64,000 nucleotides of DNA, taken from NCBI RefSeq assembly GCF_014649735.1, contig NZ_BMTP01000004.1, forward strand, positions 186,001 to 250,000, in the 5' to 3' direction. The notes under the pieces are model-generated. The model made no database searches. It saw only the letters and a program-made list of their open reading frames with translations, and was not told the DNA's origin. The position numbers and the translations under genes are program-made. This DNA comes from Streptomyces lavendofoliae (GTDB lineage Bacteria; Actinomycetota; Actinomycetes; Streptomycetales; Streptomycetaceae). Below are positions 29,516 through 38,480 of this stretch, in pieces (within the stretch, counting starts at the first letter, position 1; each line of letters opens with the position of its first letter).

Positions 29516-30898
29516 ATGGCAGCGAGGCCGCTCGTCGCCCGTCAGCCGAACGAACGGCTGCAGGCTCTCATCCAGGAAGCAGGGTGCTCCAACGCCGGGC
29601 TCGCCCGCCGGGTGAACATGGTCGGGCAGGAGCGCGGACTCGACCTGCGATACGACAAGACGTCGGTGGCCCGCTGGTTGCGCGGTCAGCAGCCGCGCGG
29701 GCGGGCGCCGGGGATCATCGCCGAGGCCCTCGGCCGCAAGCTGGGCCGGACCGTCACGATCGACGAGATCGGCATGGCCAACGGCAAGAACCTCGCGTCC
29801 GGCGTGGGCCTGCAGTTCTCGCCGACCGTGCTCGGCGCCATCGAGCAGGTCTGCGAGTTGTGGCGCAGCGACGTGGGGCGGCGGGACTTCCTGTCCGGCT
29901 CGACGGTGGCCGCCTCCGCGCTGGTCGAGCCCAGCCGGGACTGGCTGATCACGGCCGCCGACCCGCAGGTCGCCCGGCAGGCGGGGTCGCGTGTCGGGAT
30001 GGCCGACGTCGAGGCCGTACAGGCGATGACGGCGGCGCTGGTCGATCTGGACCACCGGTTCGGCAGCGGGCACGTGCGGCCCGTCGTGGTGCACTACCTC
30101 AACAGCGTGGTGTCGGGGCTGCTGTCCGGCTCCTACCGGGACACCGTGGGCCGCCGGCTCTTCGCCGCGGTGGCCCGTCTGACGGAGCTGGCCGGGTACA
30201 TGGCGGTGGACACCGGGCAACCGGGTCTGGCGCAGCGGTACTACATCCAGGCGCTGCGGCTCGCGCAGGCGGCCGGCGACCGCGGGTACGGCGGGTACGT
30301 ACTGGCCGCCTCCATGAGCCACCTGGCGGCCCAGCTGGGCAACCCGCGGGAGATCGCGCAGCTGGCGCGGGCGGCGCAGGAAGGGGCGCGCGGGCACGTC
30401 CCGCCGCGCGCCGAGGCGATGTTCCTGGCGGCCGAGGCGCGCGGGCACGCCCTGCTCGGCGACCTGCGCACATGCCAGGAGGTGGCGGCGCGGGCGGTGG
30501 CGGCGATGGACCGGGGCGACCCGGGGTCGGGCGACGAGCCGGCGTGGATCGCCCACTTCGACCGGGCGTACCTGGCGGACGAACTGGCCCACTGCTACCG
30601 GGACCTGGGCCGGCCCGAGGAGGCGGCGCGGGCGGCGACCGAGGCGCTGGACGGGCATCCCCGGACGCGGGCGCGGCGGCGCGCGATCGGCCTGGTGCTG
30701 CTGGCCACGGCGCAGGTCCAGCAGCGGGAGGTGGAGGCCGCCTGTGAGACGGGCACCCGCGCGGCCGAACTGCTGGGCACCCTGCGGTCGTCGAGAGGCG
30801 CGGAGTACCTGGACGACCTGCAACAGCGCCTGGAGCCGTACGCGAACGAGCCCGCGGTGCGGGAGTTCGGCGCCCGGCTGGAGCTCCAGGCCGCCTAG
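29516..30898 (+). CDS. XRE-like regulator with TPR domain (NsdA-type)
   Basis: A 460-residue regulator. The N-terminal 85 residues form a lambda-repressor-like domain (ERLQALIQEAGCSNAGLARRVNMVG...KTSVARWLRGQQPRG); the remainder is a helical TPR-like superhelix with repeated AL/YYIQALRLAQAAGDRGYGGYVLA and LARAAQEGARG elements. This architecture resembles the NsdA/NsdB family of negative regulators of sporulation and antibiotic production in Streptomyces, an assignment from architecture only. The ATG has CAGGGGG five bases upstream. Confidence 0.82.
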   Translation: MAARPLVARQPNERLQALIQEAGCSNAGLARRVNMVGQERGLDLRYDKTSVARWLRGQQPRGRAPGIIAEALGRKLGRTVTIDEIGMANGKNLASGVGLQFSPTVLGAIEQVCELWRSDVGRRDFLSGSTVAASALVEPSRDWLITAADPQVARQAGSRVGMADVEAVQAMTAALVDLDHRFGSGHVRPVVVHYLNSVVSGLLSGSYRDTVGRRLFAAVARLTELAGYMAVDTGQPGLAQRYYIQALRLAQAAGDRGYGGYVLAASMSHLAAQLGNPREIAQLARAAQEGARGHVPPRAEAMFLAAEARGHALLGDLRTCQEVAARAVAAMDRGDPGSGDEPAWIAHFDRAYLADELAHCYRDLGRPEEAARAATEALDGHPRTRARRRAIGLVLLATAQVQQREVEAACETGTRAAELLGTLRSSRGAEYLDDLQQRLEPYANEPAVREFGARLELQAA

Positions 30899-31030
30899 GG
30901 CGCCCCGTCCCACCGGCGCCGTGGGGGAGGTTCTGTTACCGCCACCACACACGTGTGCGCGGGCTCCTCGTCACCCGGTAGCGTGAGCCGACGCTTCCGT
31001 AGGTTTACAGGTTCACACGTAGGAGTCCCG

Positions 31031-32539
31031 GTGACGCAGAGCGGACAGGGCCCAGAGCCGCACCTTCCCGCGGCGAGGCCCGCGCACGAGGGTGTCGTGC
31101 TGCCCGCCGAGGGCAGCGACACCCGGGGCGCGGCAGATGCCGGGCCGTCCGGGGGCCGGCCGTGGGGCGGCTCCTGGGGCCCTCCGGACGGGCAGCAGCA
31201 CCAGCAGCAGGCGCACCAGCAGCAGGCGCACCAGCAGCAGGCGCACCAGCAACAGCAGGCGCAGCAGCCGGGCCCGTACGACCAGCAGGCCCCGGCGTAC
31301 CAGCAGCACCAGCAGCAGCACCAGCAGTCGTACGAGCAGCAGCACCAGCAGTCGTACCAGCAGCAGGCTCAGCAGCCGTACCAGCAGCACGCCCAGCAGC
31401 ACCAGCAGCCGTACCAGGCGCAGGCGCCTCAGCAGCAGTACCCGCAGGGCCAGGGGTACGGGGCCGCCGCCGCCCAGCCGCTGCCGCCCGAGGTCCCGTC
31501 GGGCGGCGGCGACGCCGACGCCACCCAGTACCTCCCGCCCGTCGCCGCCCCGGGCGCGGGGCCCATGCCCGCGCCGGTGCCGCCGGAGAGCCCCGCCGAG
31601 TCGACGCGGTTCCTCGGCAACCGGCCGGCCGCCGCCGCCCGCGACGAGGACGCCACGCAGTACCTCCCGCCCGTCCCGCCGCAGCCGTCGGGCGCGCCCT
31701 TCGGGATACGCCCCGGGGCACCCGGCGACCGGCAGCCGCCGGCCGAGTTCGACAGCCTGTTCCGCGACGACGCCGCCGCCACGCAGCACATGCCCCCGGT
31801 CGGGGCCCAGCCGCCGGGTCCGCAGGCGCACCGGCCGCGCCGGGCACCGCACGCGCAGCAGCCGGCCCAGCCCGCGCGGCAGTACCAGGAGCCGGCGCAG
31901 CGCCGGTCGTCGAAGCTGCCGCTGATCGCCGCCGTCGTCATCGGGTGCACCGTCCTCGGGCTGGGCGCGGGCGCCCTGCTCAGCGGCGGCGAGGAGGAGC
32001 CGAAGGGCCCGACCGACAAGGCCGGTGTCGCGGCCGCCAGCTCGCCGACCCCCGGCGCGGGGGGCTCGCAGGCCGCCCCGGACCCGGCCAGGGCGCAGGC
32101 CGAGGCCCTCGACAAGCTCCTCGCGGACAGCAACAACAGCCGCGAGGCGGTGATCCGTTCGGTCGAGAACATCAAGAAGTGCCAGGGCCTCGACCAGGCC
32201 GCCGCGGACCTGCGCGGCGCCGCCGGCCAGCGCCGGGAGCTGGTGACCCGCCTCCAGGGCCTGTCCGTCGACAGGCTGCCGGACCACGCGGCCCTGAGCG
32301 CCGCGCTGACCAGGGCCTGGCAGGCGTCGGCCTCGGCCGACGACCACTACGCGGCCTGGGCCGTCGAGGTCAAGGGCAAGAAGGGCTGCAAGGGCGGGAA
32401 GGCGCGCAGCACGGACGAGTTCGCCCAGGGCAACAGGGCGAGCGGCGAGGCGACGGCCGCGAAGAGGGAGGCGTCGGGCCTCTGGAACGGCATCGCGGGC
32501 ACCTACGGGCTGACCCCGCGCCAGCCGGCCCAGCTCTGA
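31031..32539 (+). CDS. Membrane-anchored protein with long Gln/His-rich N-terminal region
   Basis: A 502-residue protein of unknown function. Residues about 53-140 are almost only Gln, His, Ala, Tyr and Pro (QQQAHQQQAH type repeats from CAG-rich DNA at 31190-31440); three DATQYLPPV/ATQHMPPV motifs follow, a pattern seen in Streptomyces membrane proteins with kinase-linked or cell-surface roles. One transmembrane helix LPLIAAVVIGCTVLGLGAGALL (about 298-320) separates this cytoplasmic part from a helical extracellular domain of about 170 residues with two Cys. GTG start with AGGAG five bases upstream. Confidence 0.85.
   Translation: MTQSGQGPEPHLPAARPAHEGVVLPAEGSDTRGAADAGPSGGRPWGGSWGPPDGQQHQQQAHQQQAHQQQAHQQQQAQQPGPYDQQAPAYQQHQQQHQQSYEQQHQQSYQQQAQQPYQQHAQQHQQPYQAQAPQQQYPQGQGYGAAAAQPLPPEVPSGGGDADATQYLPPVAAPGAGPMPAPVPPESPAESTRFLGNRPAAAARDEDATQYLPPVPPQPSGAPFGIRPGAPGDRQPPAEFDSLFRDDAAATQHMPPVGAQPPGPQAHRPRRAPHAQQPAQPARQYQEPAQRRSSKLPLIAAVVIGCTVLGLGAGALLSGGEEEPKGPTDKAGVAAASSPTPGAGGSQAAPDPARAQAEALDKLLADSNNSREAVIRSVENIKKCQGLDQAAADLRGAAGQRRELVTRLQGLSVDRLPDHAALSAALTRAWQASASADDHYAAWAVEVKGKKGCKGGKARSTDEFAQGNRASGEATAAKREASGLWNGIAGTYGLTPRQPAQL
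31190..31440 (+). repeat. CAG-rich low-complexity repeat in coding sequence
   Basis: Irregular CAGCAG/CACCAG runs including a roughly 18-base unit (caccagcagcaggcg) repeated about three times at 31197-31250, encoding poly-Gln/His stretches. Prone to length variation. Confidence 0.8.
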
Positions 32540-32566
32540 CCCGGCCGCCCCGAGGGGCGACGCCCG

Positions 32567-32636
32567 GTCGCGCCGGGCTCGCGACGCCCGGCGGCCCCGG
32601 TCGCGCCGCGCTCGCGACGCCCGGCGGCCGGCTCGG
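32567..32636. repeat. Tandem repeat of about 33 bp, two copies
   Basis: Two consecutive copies of GGTCGCGCCG(G/C)GCTCGCGACGC... followed by CCGGCGGCC in the 123-base gap between convergent genes. Possibly forms terminator-like structures; no gene. Confidence 0.6.
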
Positions 32637-32662
32637 CCGGGCGGGTGGAGGCTCGTCACGCC

Positions 32663-33940
32663 CTAGTGGGCGGCGGCCCTGCGGAGCGTGGGGCCGACGT
32701 CCACGAAGCCTTCCTTCTGCGCCACCAGCCGTCCCTTCCGCACCACCTGGAAGGTGACCTCGCTGTTGACCGCCCTCGGGGTGCCGGGCGTGCCCAGCAT
32801 GTCCTCCCAGCGCCAGCGCAGCGGCGGGGTGAGGCCGCCGGTGTCCACCCGCACCCCGCGGTGGAGCGCCTGGCCGATGAGGCCCGAGGTGATCTTCTGG
32901 TCGCCGAGCGATTCGACGACCTCCCGCAGGACCGTGTACGCGATCCACGTGGTCTGGACGCCGGTGTCGGCCGGGTCGATCCGGTTGTCGGCGAAGGCGT
33001 GCTCCCGGAGCACCTGCTTCATCGGCTCCCAGCGCGGGTCGCCCGCGTCGGGGTACCAGCCGGTGAGATAGGCCCCCTCGAAGGGGCCGTTCGCGCCGCC
33101 GGTGCGGTCGATCAGCGGCTGGTCGACGCTGCCGAGGACGGAGGAGACCTTGACGTCCTTGCCGTCGTCCGGGAGCCGGCGGAAGGAGTCGAAGAAGTTC
33201 GCGGTGTGCTCGCCGAGCGCGGCGGTGACGCAGCCACCCTTCTCCCCGGCCTTCTCGCGGGCCTGCCGGGCCTCCGCGGTGTACTCGCCGGCGTCGTCGG
33301 CGGCCGGGATGTCGATGGCGGTGCGGTGGTGCCCCTGGGCGAGGCCGGTGTTGAGGATCTGGGGCAGGTCGGCGCCGGTGAGGGTGTCGGGCCGTACGAG
33401 CGAGACCCGGTCGCACGAGTCGGCGAGCTGGATGCCGTTGCCGGCCAGCAGCGCGGCCTGGCCGCCGTTGACGGGATAGGAGACGGGGCTGCGGAACTCG
33501 TCGTCCGTGAGCCCGTACCCGCCGATGTACGGGATGTTGGCGGCTTCCAGCGGGGGCATGAAGGCCCGGCCGTTGTGACTGTACGAGCCGACGACGGCGA
33601 CCACGCCCTCCTGGACCGCGCGCCGGGCGCACGCGGCGGCGGCCATGGGCTCGTTGCCCTCGTTGCAGGTGAGCACCCGCAGCTCGTGGCCGTTGATGCC
33701 GCCCCGGGCGTTGATCCAGCGGGCGTACGCCTGCCCCATGGCGGGCATCCCGGGCATGTTGGTCGCACGGGTGTTGTCGGGCGCCCAGGTCATGACGGTG
33801 ATGGGTTCCCTGGAGCCCCCCGTGGCTCCAGGGAGGACTCCGCACCCGGTCAGCAGACAGGCCGAGCCGAGCACCGCCGCGGTCCTGAGGAGGGAGGAGG
33901 GGGAGGGAAGGCGTCGCCTGCCTTTACCGGTCATGGGCAT
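32663..33940 (-). CDS. Periplasmic-type ligand-binding lipoprotein (branched-chain amino acid receptor family)
   Basis: A 425-residue secreted lipoprotein: arginine-rich N-region, hydrophobic core and lipobox LLTGC with Cys33. The mature part is a Peripla_BP_6/LivJ-like bilobed receptor (ITVMTWAPDN..., ACARRAVQEGVVAVVGSYSHNGRAF, IPYIGGYGLTDDEF). No permease or ATPase genes are adjacent, so it may be an orphan receptor or signal-sensing lipoprotein. ATG 33940 gives MPMTGKG; ATG 33934 is equally possible. Confidence 0.86.
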   Translation of the reverse strand: MPMTGKGRRRLPSPSSLLRTAAVLGSACLLTGCGVLPGATGGSREPITVMTWAPDNTRATNMPGMPAMGQAYARWINARGGINGHELRVLTCNEGNEPMAAAACARRAVQEGVVAVVGSYSHNGRAFMPPLEAANIPYIGGYGLTDDEFRSPVSYPVNGGQAALLAGNGIQLADSCDRVSLVRPDTLTGADLPQILNTGLAQGHHRTAIDIPAADDAGEYTAEARQAREKAGEKGGCVTAALGEHTANFFDSFRRLPDDGKDVKVSSVLGSVDQPLIDRTGGANGPFEGAYLTGWYPDAGDPRWEPMKQVLREHAFADNRIDPADTGVQTTWIAYTVLREVVESLGDQKITSGLIGQALHRGVRVDTGGLTPPLRWRWEDMLGTPGTPRAVNSEVTFQVVRKGRLVAQKEGFVDVGPTLRRAAAH

Positions 33941-34055
33941 GCACAATTCCGCCCCATGGGTAACGCGGGAGTGAGGCCGGTTCAACGCTGGGTGACACCG
34001 CGGTGAATTACGGGGGCCGGTCGGCCGGGTCCGCGCCGGACCGTACGATCGAGAC

Positions 34056-34550
34056 GTGTCAGCTTCCGTGAACTCTTCCCGTCGCGGCCGTCGCTCCTCC
34101 ACCATGGGCGGCATGCCGCTCACAGACATGCCGTGGTGGCGCTGGCGCGCCAACGTGCGTTCGGCGCTGCACATGCTCTCCGACCCCGTCTTCCACCAGG
34201 AGTGCTGGCTGGCGGGTCTGGAGGGCTACGGGGACGTCACCGACGCCGTGTACCGGCTGGTCGAGGACACCTGGCTGGACAACTGGTCCGCCGAGAAGTA
34301 CGTCGGCACCATATTCAGGGACTCGGGCGAGGCCGCGCTCGTCGACGTCGCGGTGCTGCGGGTGCTGCGGATCATGCACCAGGTCGGCCCGGACGCCCCG
34401 GTCTCCGCGTACATGGGTCACCACGGCTGGCCGGAGGCCGTACGGGCCGCCCGCGACGCCCACGTACGGCTGGCCGTCAACGACGGCGAGGACCCCGACG
34501 TGCCGCCGCGCTCGCTGGACGTACTGCGGATCATGACCCGGTCCGTGTGA
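34056..34550 (+). CDS. Conserved hypothetical protein (SCO4440s-type)
   Basis: A 164-residue soluble protein I recognise only as a conserved streptomycete family: MLSDPVFHQECWLAGLEGYGDVTDAVYRLVEDTWLDNWSAEKY is its core, followed by an all-helical C-terminus. No catalytic motif is visible. GTG start at 34056; the first 16 residues are basic/Ser-rich and ATG 34104 is an alternative start. Confidence 0.75.
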   Translation: MSASVNSSRRGRRSSTMGGMPLTDMPWWRWRANVRSALHMLSDPVFHQECWLAGLEGYGDVTDAVYRLVEDTWLDNWSAEKYVGTIFRDSGEAALVDVAVLRVLRIMHQVGPDAPVSAYMGHHGWPEAVRAARDAHVRLAVNDGEDPDVPPRSLDVLRIMTRSV

Positions 34551-34596
34551 CGGACCGGCGTCCTGCCGCCCGCCCCGAATGTGGCATCCTGCCAGG

Positions 34597-35448
34597 ATGA
34601 CCGACCAGTACGTCCTCACGCTCTCCTGCCCGGACAAGCAGGGCATCGTGCACGCCGTTTCGAGTTACCTGTTCATCACCGGCTGCAACATCGAGGACAG
34701 TCAGCAGTTCGGGGACCGGGACACCGGCCTGTTCTTCATGCGGGTCCACTTCTCGGCCGAGGCCCCGGTCACGGTCGACAAGCTGCGCGCGAGCTTCGCG
34801 GCGGTCGGTGACTCCTTCGCGATGGACTGGCACATCAACCGGGCCGACGAGCGCATGCGCGTCGTGCTCATGGTGTCGAAGTTCGGGCACTGCCTGAACG
34901 ACCTGCTGTTCCGCACGCGGATCGGCGCGCTGCCGGTCGACATCGTGGCCGTGGTCTCCAACCACACCGACTTCGCCGAACTGGTCGCCTCGTACGACAT
35001 CCCGTTCCACCACATCCCGGTCACCAAGGACACCAAGGCCCAGGCCGAGGCGGAGCTGCTGGAGCTGGTGCGCGCCGAGGACGTCGAACTGGTCGTCCTC
35101 GCCCGGTACATGCAGGTCCTGTCGGACGACCTGTGCAAGCAGCTGAGCGGCCGGATCATCAACATCCACCACTCCTTCCTCCCGAGCTTCAAGGGCGCCA
35201 AGCCCTACCACCAGGCGCACGCGCGGGGCGTGAAGCTGATCGGCGCGACGGCCCACTACGTGACGGCCGACCTCGACGAGGGCCCGATCATCGAGCAGGA
35301 GGTCGAGCGGGTCGGCCACGAGGTCACCCCGGAGCAGTTGGTCGCCATCGGCCGTGACGTCGAGTGCCAGGCGCTGGCGCGGGCGGTCAAATGGCACGCG
35401 GAGCGCCGCATCCTGCTGAACGGCCGCCGCACGGTCGTCTTCACGTAG
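34597..35448 (+). CDS. purU: Formyltetrahydrofolate deformylase
   Basis: Hydrolyses 10-formyl-THF to formate and THF, balancing one-carbon pools. The 283-residue protein has an N-terminal ACT domain (YVLTLSCPDKQGIVHAVSSYLF...) and a formyltransferase-fold domain with the catalytic Asn/His/Asp set in IINIHHSFLPSFKGAKPYHQA and HYVTADLDEGPIIEQ. ATG at 34597 follows CAGG closely; an in-frame ATG at 34579 is unlikely. No linked folate genes. Confidence 0.95.
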   Translation: MTDQYVLTLSCPDKQGIVHAVSSYLFITGCNIEDSQQFGDRDTGLFFMRVHFSAEAPVTVDKLRASFAAVGDSFAMDWHINRADERMRVVLMVSKFGHCLNDLLFRTRIGALPVDIVAVVSNHTDFAELVASYDIPFHHIPVTKDTKAQAEAELLELVRAEDVELVVLARYMQVLSDDLCKQLSGRIINIHHSFLPSFKGAKPYHQAHARGVKLIGATAHYVTADLDEGPIIEQEVERVGHEVTPEQLVAIGRDVECQALARAVKWHAERRILLNGRRTVVFT

Positions 35449-35556
35449 GGGCTCCCGCCCCCGCGGACCCCTTGCCCCGTGGGCCGACCGGGTACCCGCC
35501 GCGAGGGCGCGCCCGCCCGGTCGCCCCGGGCGGGGGTGGTTTCCGCCGGCGCCCGG

Positions 35557-36777
35557 CTACAGGCGGCTGAGTGAGGCCGCGGCGAACAGGACGTCGCGGA
35601 TGGCCTCGCGGTCGCCGTCCTGGCCGGCGGCGGCTTCCTCCGGGGCGATGTGCCCCGCCACCAGCTGGCAGAACTCCACGCCGTCCAGCGCCACCTGCGC
35701 GACCTTCCGGTCCCGGGAGCCGACGGCCGCCGGGGAGTCCAGGGCGATGTACCAGTCGCCGCCGCCCGAGCCCTCGACCTCCAGGTGGAGCGAACGGCCC
35801 GGCGCGCCCGCCGTCACTAGATGGCGTGCCGGGGCGGCGAGGCCCGCGCGGCGCCGCTGGGCGAGGGCCGCCGGCAGCAGGCGGGCCGCCAGGTCGATCA
35901 TGCCGTGCAGGTGCGCGCCGCTGGGCGGTTCGTACGGGTAGTCCACGGCGTTCGCGATGTCGTCCGCGTGGACCCAGCACTCGAAGGCCCGGTCCACCAG
36001 CGCGTCCCGCAGCGGGAGCGAGAAGTCGCCGTAGGACACGGACAGTTCGGCCACGCCGCGACCCGCGAAGGACACCGTGCGGATCAGCGTGTGGGCCTGG
36101 TCCCGCCATGGTCCGCGGACCGCTCTGGTGGGCGGGTGGTGCGCGCCCCGCCAGTGGTCCTCGGTGCGCTCGGTGGGGGTCTTCGACGAGAGCGAGTCGT
36201 CCAGGCCGATCGCCGTCGCGACGAGACCGTCGACCGCCTGGAGGTGACCGATCACCCCCGCGACGGTGGTCCGGCGGCTCACGCTCCGGTCGCCCTCGAA
36301 CCACTTGAGCCGCACCGGCGCGTGCCACTCGGAATCGCCGATGTCCCGCAGCAGCGCGTCCAGCCGGGCGGTCTCCGCGTCGTACGGGCCGGCCCAGTCG
36401 GGCACCGGGATACGCGCGGGGCGGCGGCCCAGGCAGTTCTCCAGCACCCGGGATCGCAGCAGCGGATCGAGGTCCAGGTCCCGCTCGTGGTGGAGCAGCC
36501 CCACCGCGTCCCGCAGCCGTAGGGCCTCCTCCGCGCAGGGGGCGCACTCGGTGAGGTGCTCCTCGACGGCGGTCGTCTCCTCGGGCGAGCACGCGGACAG
36601 CGCCCACGCCCCGAGCAGCGACTGGAGCACCTTGTGCGGCAGGGGCGGCGGCGCGCCCTCCGGCGCGGGCAGCGCCTCGTAGTTGTCGGCGGCCCGCCTG
36701 GGGGACGGTATGCGGGGCACTCCGCCCACCTCCTCGCGGCCCTCGTCGGGGCCACCGCCGTCGAGCGGCCCGGTCAC
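35557..36777 (-). CDS. Zinc-finger anti-sigma factor fused to mycothiol-dependent isomerase-like (MDMPI) domain
   Basis: A 406-residue protein encoded in a GTGA overlap with the upstream ECF sigma gene. Residues about 45-95 hold a zf-HC2 anti-sigma motif (H-x3-C-x2-C in HLTECAPCAEEA); the rest is a maleylpyruvate isomerase/DinB-like fold (VAGVIGHLQAVDGLVATAIGLDD, DALVDRAFECWVHADDIANAVDY) with the metal-ligand histidines. The pairing suggests a redox or mycothiol-sensing anti-sigma factor for the adjacent sigma. No transmembrane helix, so it is cytoplasmic. Confidence 0.85.
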   Translation of the reverse strand: MTGPLDGGGPDEGREEVGGVPRIPSPRRAADNYEALPAPEGAPPPLPHKVLQSLLGAWALSACSPEETTAVEEHLTECAPCAEEALRLRDAVGLLHHERDLDLDPLLRSRVLENCLGRRPARIPVPDWAGPYDAETARLDALLRDIGDSEWHAPVRLKWFEGDRSVSRRTTVAGVIGHLQAVDGLVATAIGLDDSLSSKTPTERTEDHWRGAHHPPTRAVRGPWRDQAHTLIRTVSFAGRGVAELSVSYGDFSLPLRDALVDRAFECWVHADDIANAVDYPYEPPSGAHLHGMIDLAARLLPAALAQRRRAGLAAPARHLVTAGAPGRSLHLEVEGSGGGDWYIALDSPAAVGSRDRKVAQVALDGVEFCQLVAGHIAPEEAAAGQDGDREAIRDVLFAAASLSRL

Positions 36778-37337
36778 AGCGCCCGCCCGTCCACCGGCCG
36801 GCTGTTCGCGGTGGCCAGCAGCTGGAGCCCGAGCCGCAGCCGGCGCCGCGCCTCGTCCTCGGTCACGCCCAGGTCCGCGGCGGTCTGGCGGTAGTCACGG
36901 CGCTGGAAGTAGGCCAGCTCCAGCGCGGCGCGCAGCGGCGCCGGCATGGACTGGACGATGAAGTCGGCGCGGGCGGACACCGCCGCGCGGCGCACCTTCT
37001 GCTCCAGCTCCTCCGGGGACCCGCCGCCCCGCTCCGCGTACGCCTTGGCCTCCGCCTGGCGCAGGCGGTGCACGGCCTGGCGGCGGGTCAGCTTCGCGAT
37101 CCAGGAGCGCATGGAGCCCTCGCGCCGGGGGTCGTAGGCGTCCGGGTTCTCCCACACGTATCCGAACACCTCGCGGGTGACCTGGTCGGCGGCCGACTCG
37201 TCGTCGAGGACGCGGTGGGCGGTGTTGTGCACGAGGGAGGCGAAGCGGTCGTACAGCTCGCCGAGGGCGGCCGCCTCGCCGCGCGCCAGCCGCTGCTGCA
37301 TCTTGCGGTCCCAGCGCGGCGGTGTGTCCTTCGCCAT
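36774..37337 (-). CDS. ECF-type RNA polymerase sigma factor
   Basis: A 187-residue group-4 sigma: region 2 (LYDRFASLVHNTAHRVLDDESAADQVTREVFGYVWENPDAYDPRR) and region 4 HTH (LELAYFQRRDYRQTAADLGVTEDEARRRLRLGLQLL). Its stop overlaps the start of the zinc-finger/MDMPI anti-sigma gene, the usual sigma/anti-sigma operon. ATG 37337 is supported by GGAGGG upstream; the frame extends upstream without support. Confidence 0.92.
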   Translation of the reverse strand: MAKDTPPRWDRKMQQRLARGEAAALGELYDRFASLVHNTAHRVLDDESAADQVTREVFGYVWENPDAYDPRREGSMRSWIAKLTRRQAVHRLRQAEAKAYAERGGGSPEELEQKVRRAAVSARADFIVQSMPAPLRAALELAYFQRRDYRQTAADLGVTEDEARRRLRLGLQLLATANSRPVDGRAL

Positions 37338-37555
37338 CCGGTGTGCCCTCCCGACCCGACTCCTCACGAATGTAGTGCGCCGTACCGACAACGCGCCCTT
37401 CTTTGTGCCAAGTGCCCCGCGTGCCGGTGCCGGATGGTAAGGAAATCGTCACTACGGGTGGATCGTGTTTCATGGGGGGACGATGGGGCAGCAGCGGCGC
37501 AAAGGAAGCACCGCTTCCGGTTCGGGGCCCGAGGGGATCGGCGAAGGGTGGGCGT

Positions 37556-37930
37556 GTGACGCTGACGGTGGACGAAGCCGAGCACGGTGCCTGGACGGTG
37601 CTGAGCATCCGGGGCGAACTGGACCTGGTGTCCTCGCCGGTCGTCCGCAGACGTGTGCACGACGCGGTCGCCGACGGCAGGCACGAGGTGGTCCTGGACC
37701 TGTCCGACGTGCTGTTCTGCGACTCCAGCGGCGTGGGCGTGCTGATCGCGTCCCGCCGGCTGCTGCACTCCTGCCGGGGCCGGCTGCGGCTGATCCTGCC
37801 CGCGCGGGGCGCCGTGGAGGGCTCGCACGTCAACCGGGTCCTGGCGGCCCTCGGCGTACGGCGCCTGTTCGCGGTGTACGCGGACGTCGCCTCGGCCACC
37901 GGCGAGGAGGACGAGCAGCTCTCCGCGTGA
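37556..37930 (+). CDS. Anti-sigma factor antagonist (STAS, BldG/SpoIIAA-like)
   Basis: A 124-residue STAS-domain protein: WTVLSIRGELDLVSSPVVRRRV, and the phosphorylatable Ser region LDLSDVLFCDSSGVGVLIA. In Streptomyces such proteins bind anti-sigma ATPases (RsbW-like). Another anti-sigma-type ATPase gene lies 1.1 kb downstream (38989-39462) and may be its partner. The GTG start at 37556 gives a family-sized protein; in-frame ATG 37472 would add 28 low-complexity residues. Confidence 0.85.
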   Translation: MTLTVDEAEHGAWTVLSIRGELDLVSSPVVRRRVHDAVADGRHEVVLDLSDVLFCDSSGVGVLIASRRLLHSCRGRLRLILPARGAVEGSHVNRVLAALGVRRLFAVYADVASATGEEDEQLSA

Positions 37931-37961
37931 CGGCGCTCCCTTCCCGTCGTACCCTCCCGGC

Positions 37962-38480
37962 ATGGACGCAGAGGAGTTGTACCAGCACCGGATCGCCTCG
38001 CGGTTCGCCGCCTTCGACCAGGACGGCAACGGCTATGTCTCCCGCGAGGACTTCACCTCCGCGGCGGGCCGCCTGCTCGAGGAGTTCGGCACCTCGTTCC
38101 GCTCGGACAAGGGGCAGGCGCTGGCCGCCGGGGCCGAGGCATTCTGGCAGGGGCTGGCCGGCATGGCGGACGTGGACGGCGACCAGCGGGTGACGCGGGG
38201 CGAGTTCGTGGGTGCCGCGGTGAAGCGGCTGCGTGACGACCCCGGCCGGTTCGCGGAGATCGCCCGCCCCTTCGTGAGCGCGGCGCTCGCCGTCGCCGGC
38301 GGGGACGGCGACGGGAAGGCGGGGACGGCGGAGGTGGAGCGCGCGCTGCGGGTGCTGGGCGTCGAGGCGCACACCGCCGCGCTCGCCGCGGAGTCGCTGG
38401 ACCTGGACCGCGGTGGGGTGGTCGACGAGGAGGAGGCCGTCACGGCCTTCGCGCGGTACTTCATGACCCAGGAGCCGTGA
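37962..38480 (+). CDS. EF-hand calcium-binding protein (calerythrin-like)
   Basis: A 172-residue four-EF-hand protein. Loops: DQDGNGYVSREDF (about 20-32), DVDGDQRVTRGEF (about 71-83), GGDGDGKAGTAEV (weaker) and DLDRGGVVDEEEA. Hands 1 and 2 look canonical for Ca2+ binding, hand 3 lacks the first Asp, and hand 4 is atypical. It resembles calerythrin/CabB-type Streptomyces proteins that may buffer or sense Ca2+ during aerial growth. Confidence 0.9.
   Translation: MDAEELYQHRIASRFAAFDQDGNGYVSREDFTSAAGRLLEEFGTSFRSDKGQALAAGAEAFWQGLAGMADVDGDQRVTRGEFVGAAVKRLRDDPGRFAEIARPFVSAALAVAGGDGDGKAGTAEVERALRVLGVEAHTAALAAESLDLDRGGVVDEEEAVTAFARYFMTQEP

Noticed and set aside
31190..31440. Regularly spaced short repeats resembling a CRISPR array
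   Set aside because: Repeats are CAG-type codons in frame within a protein gene; no spacers of constant length.
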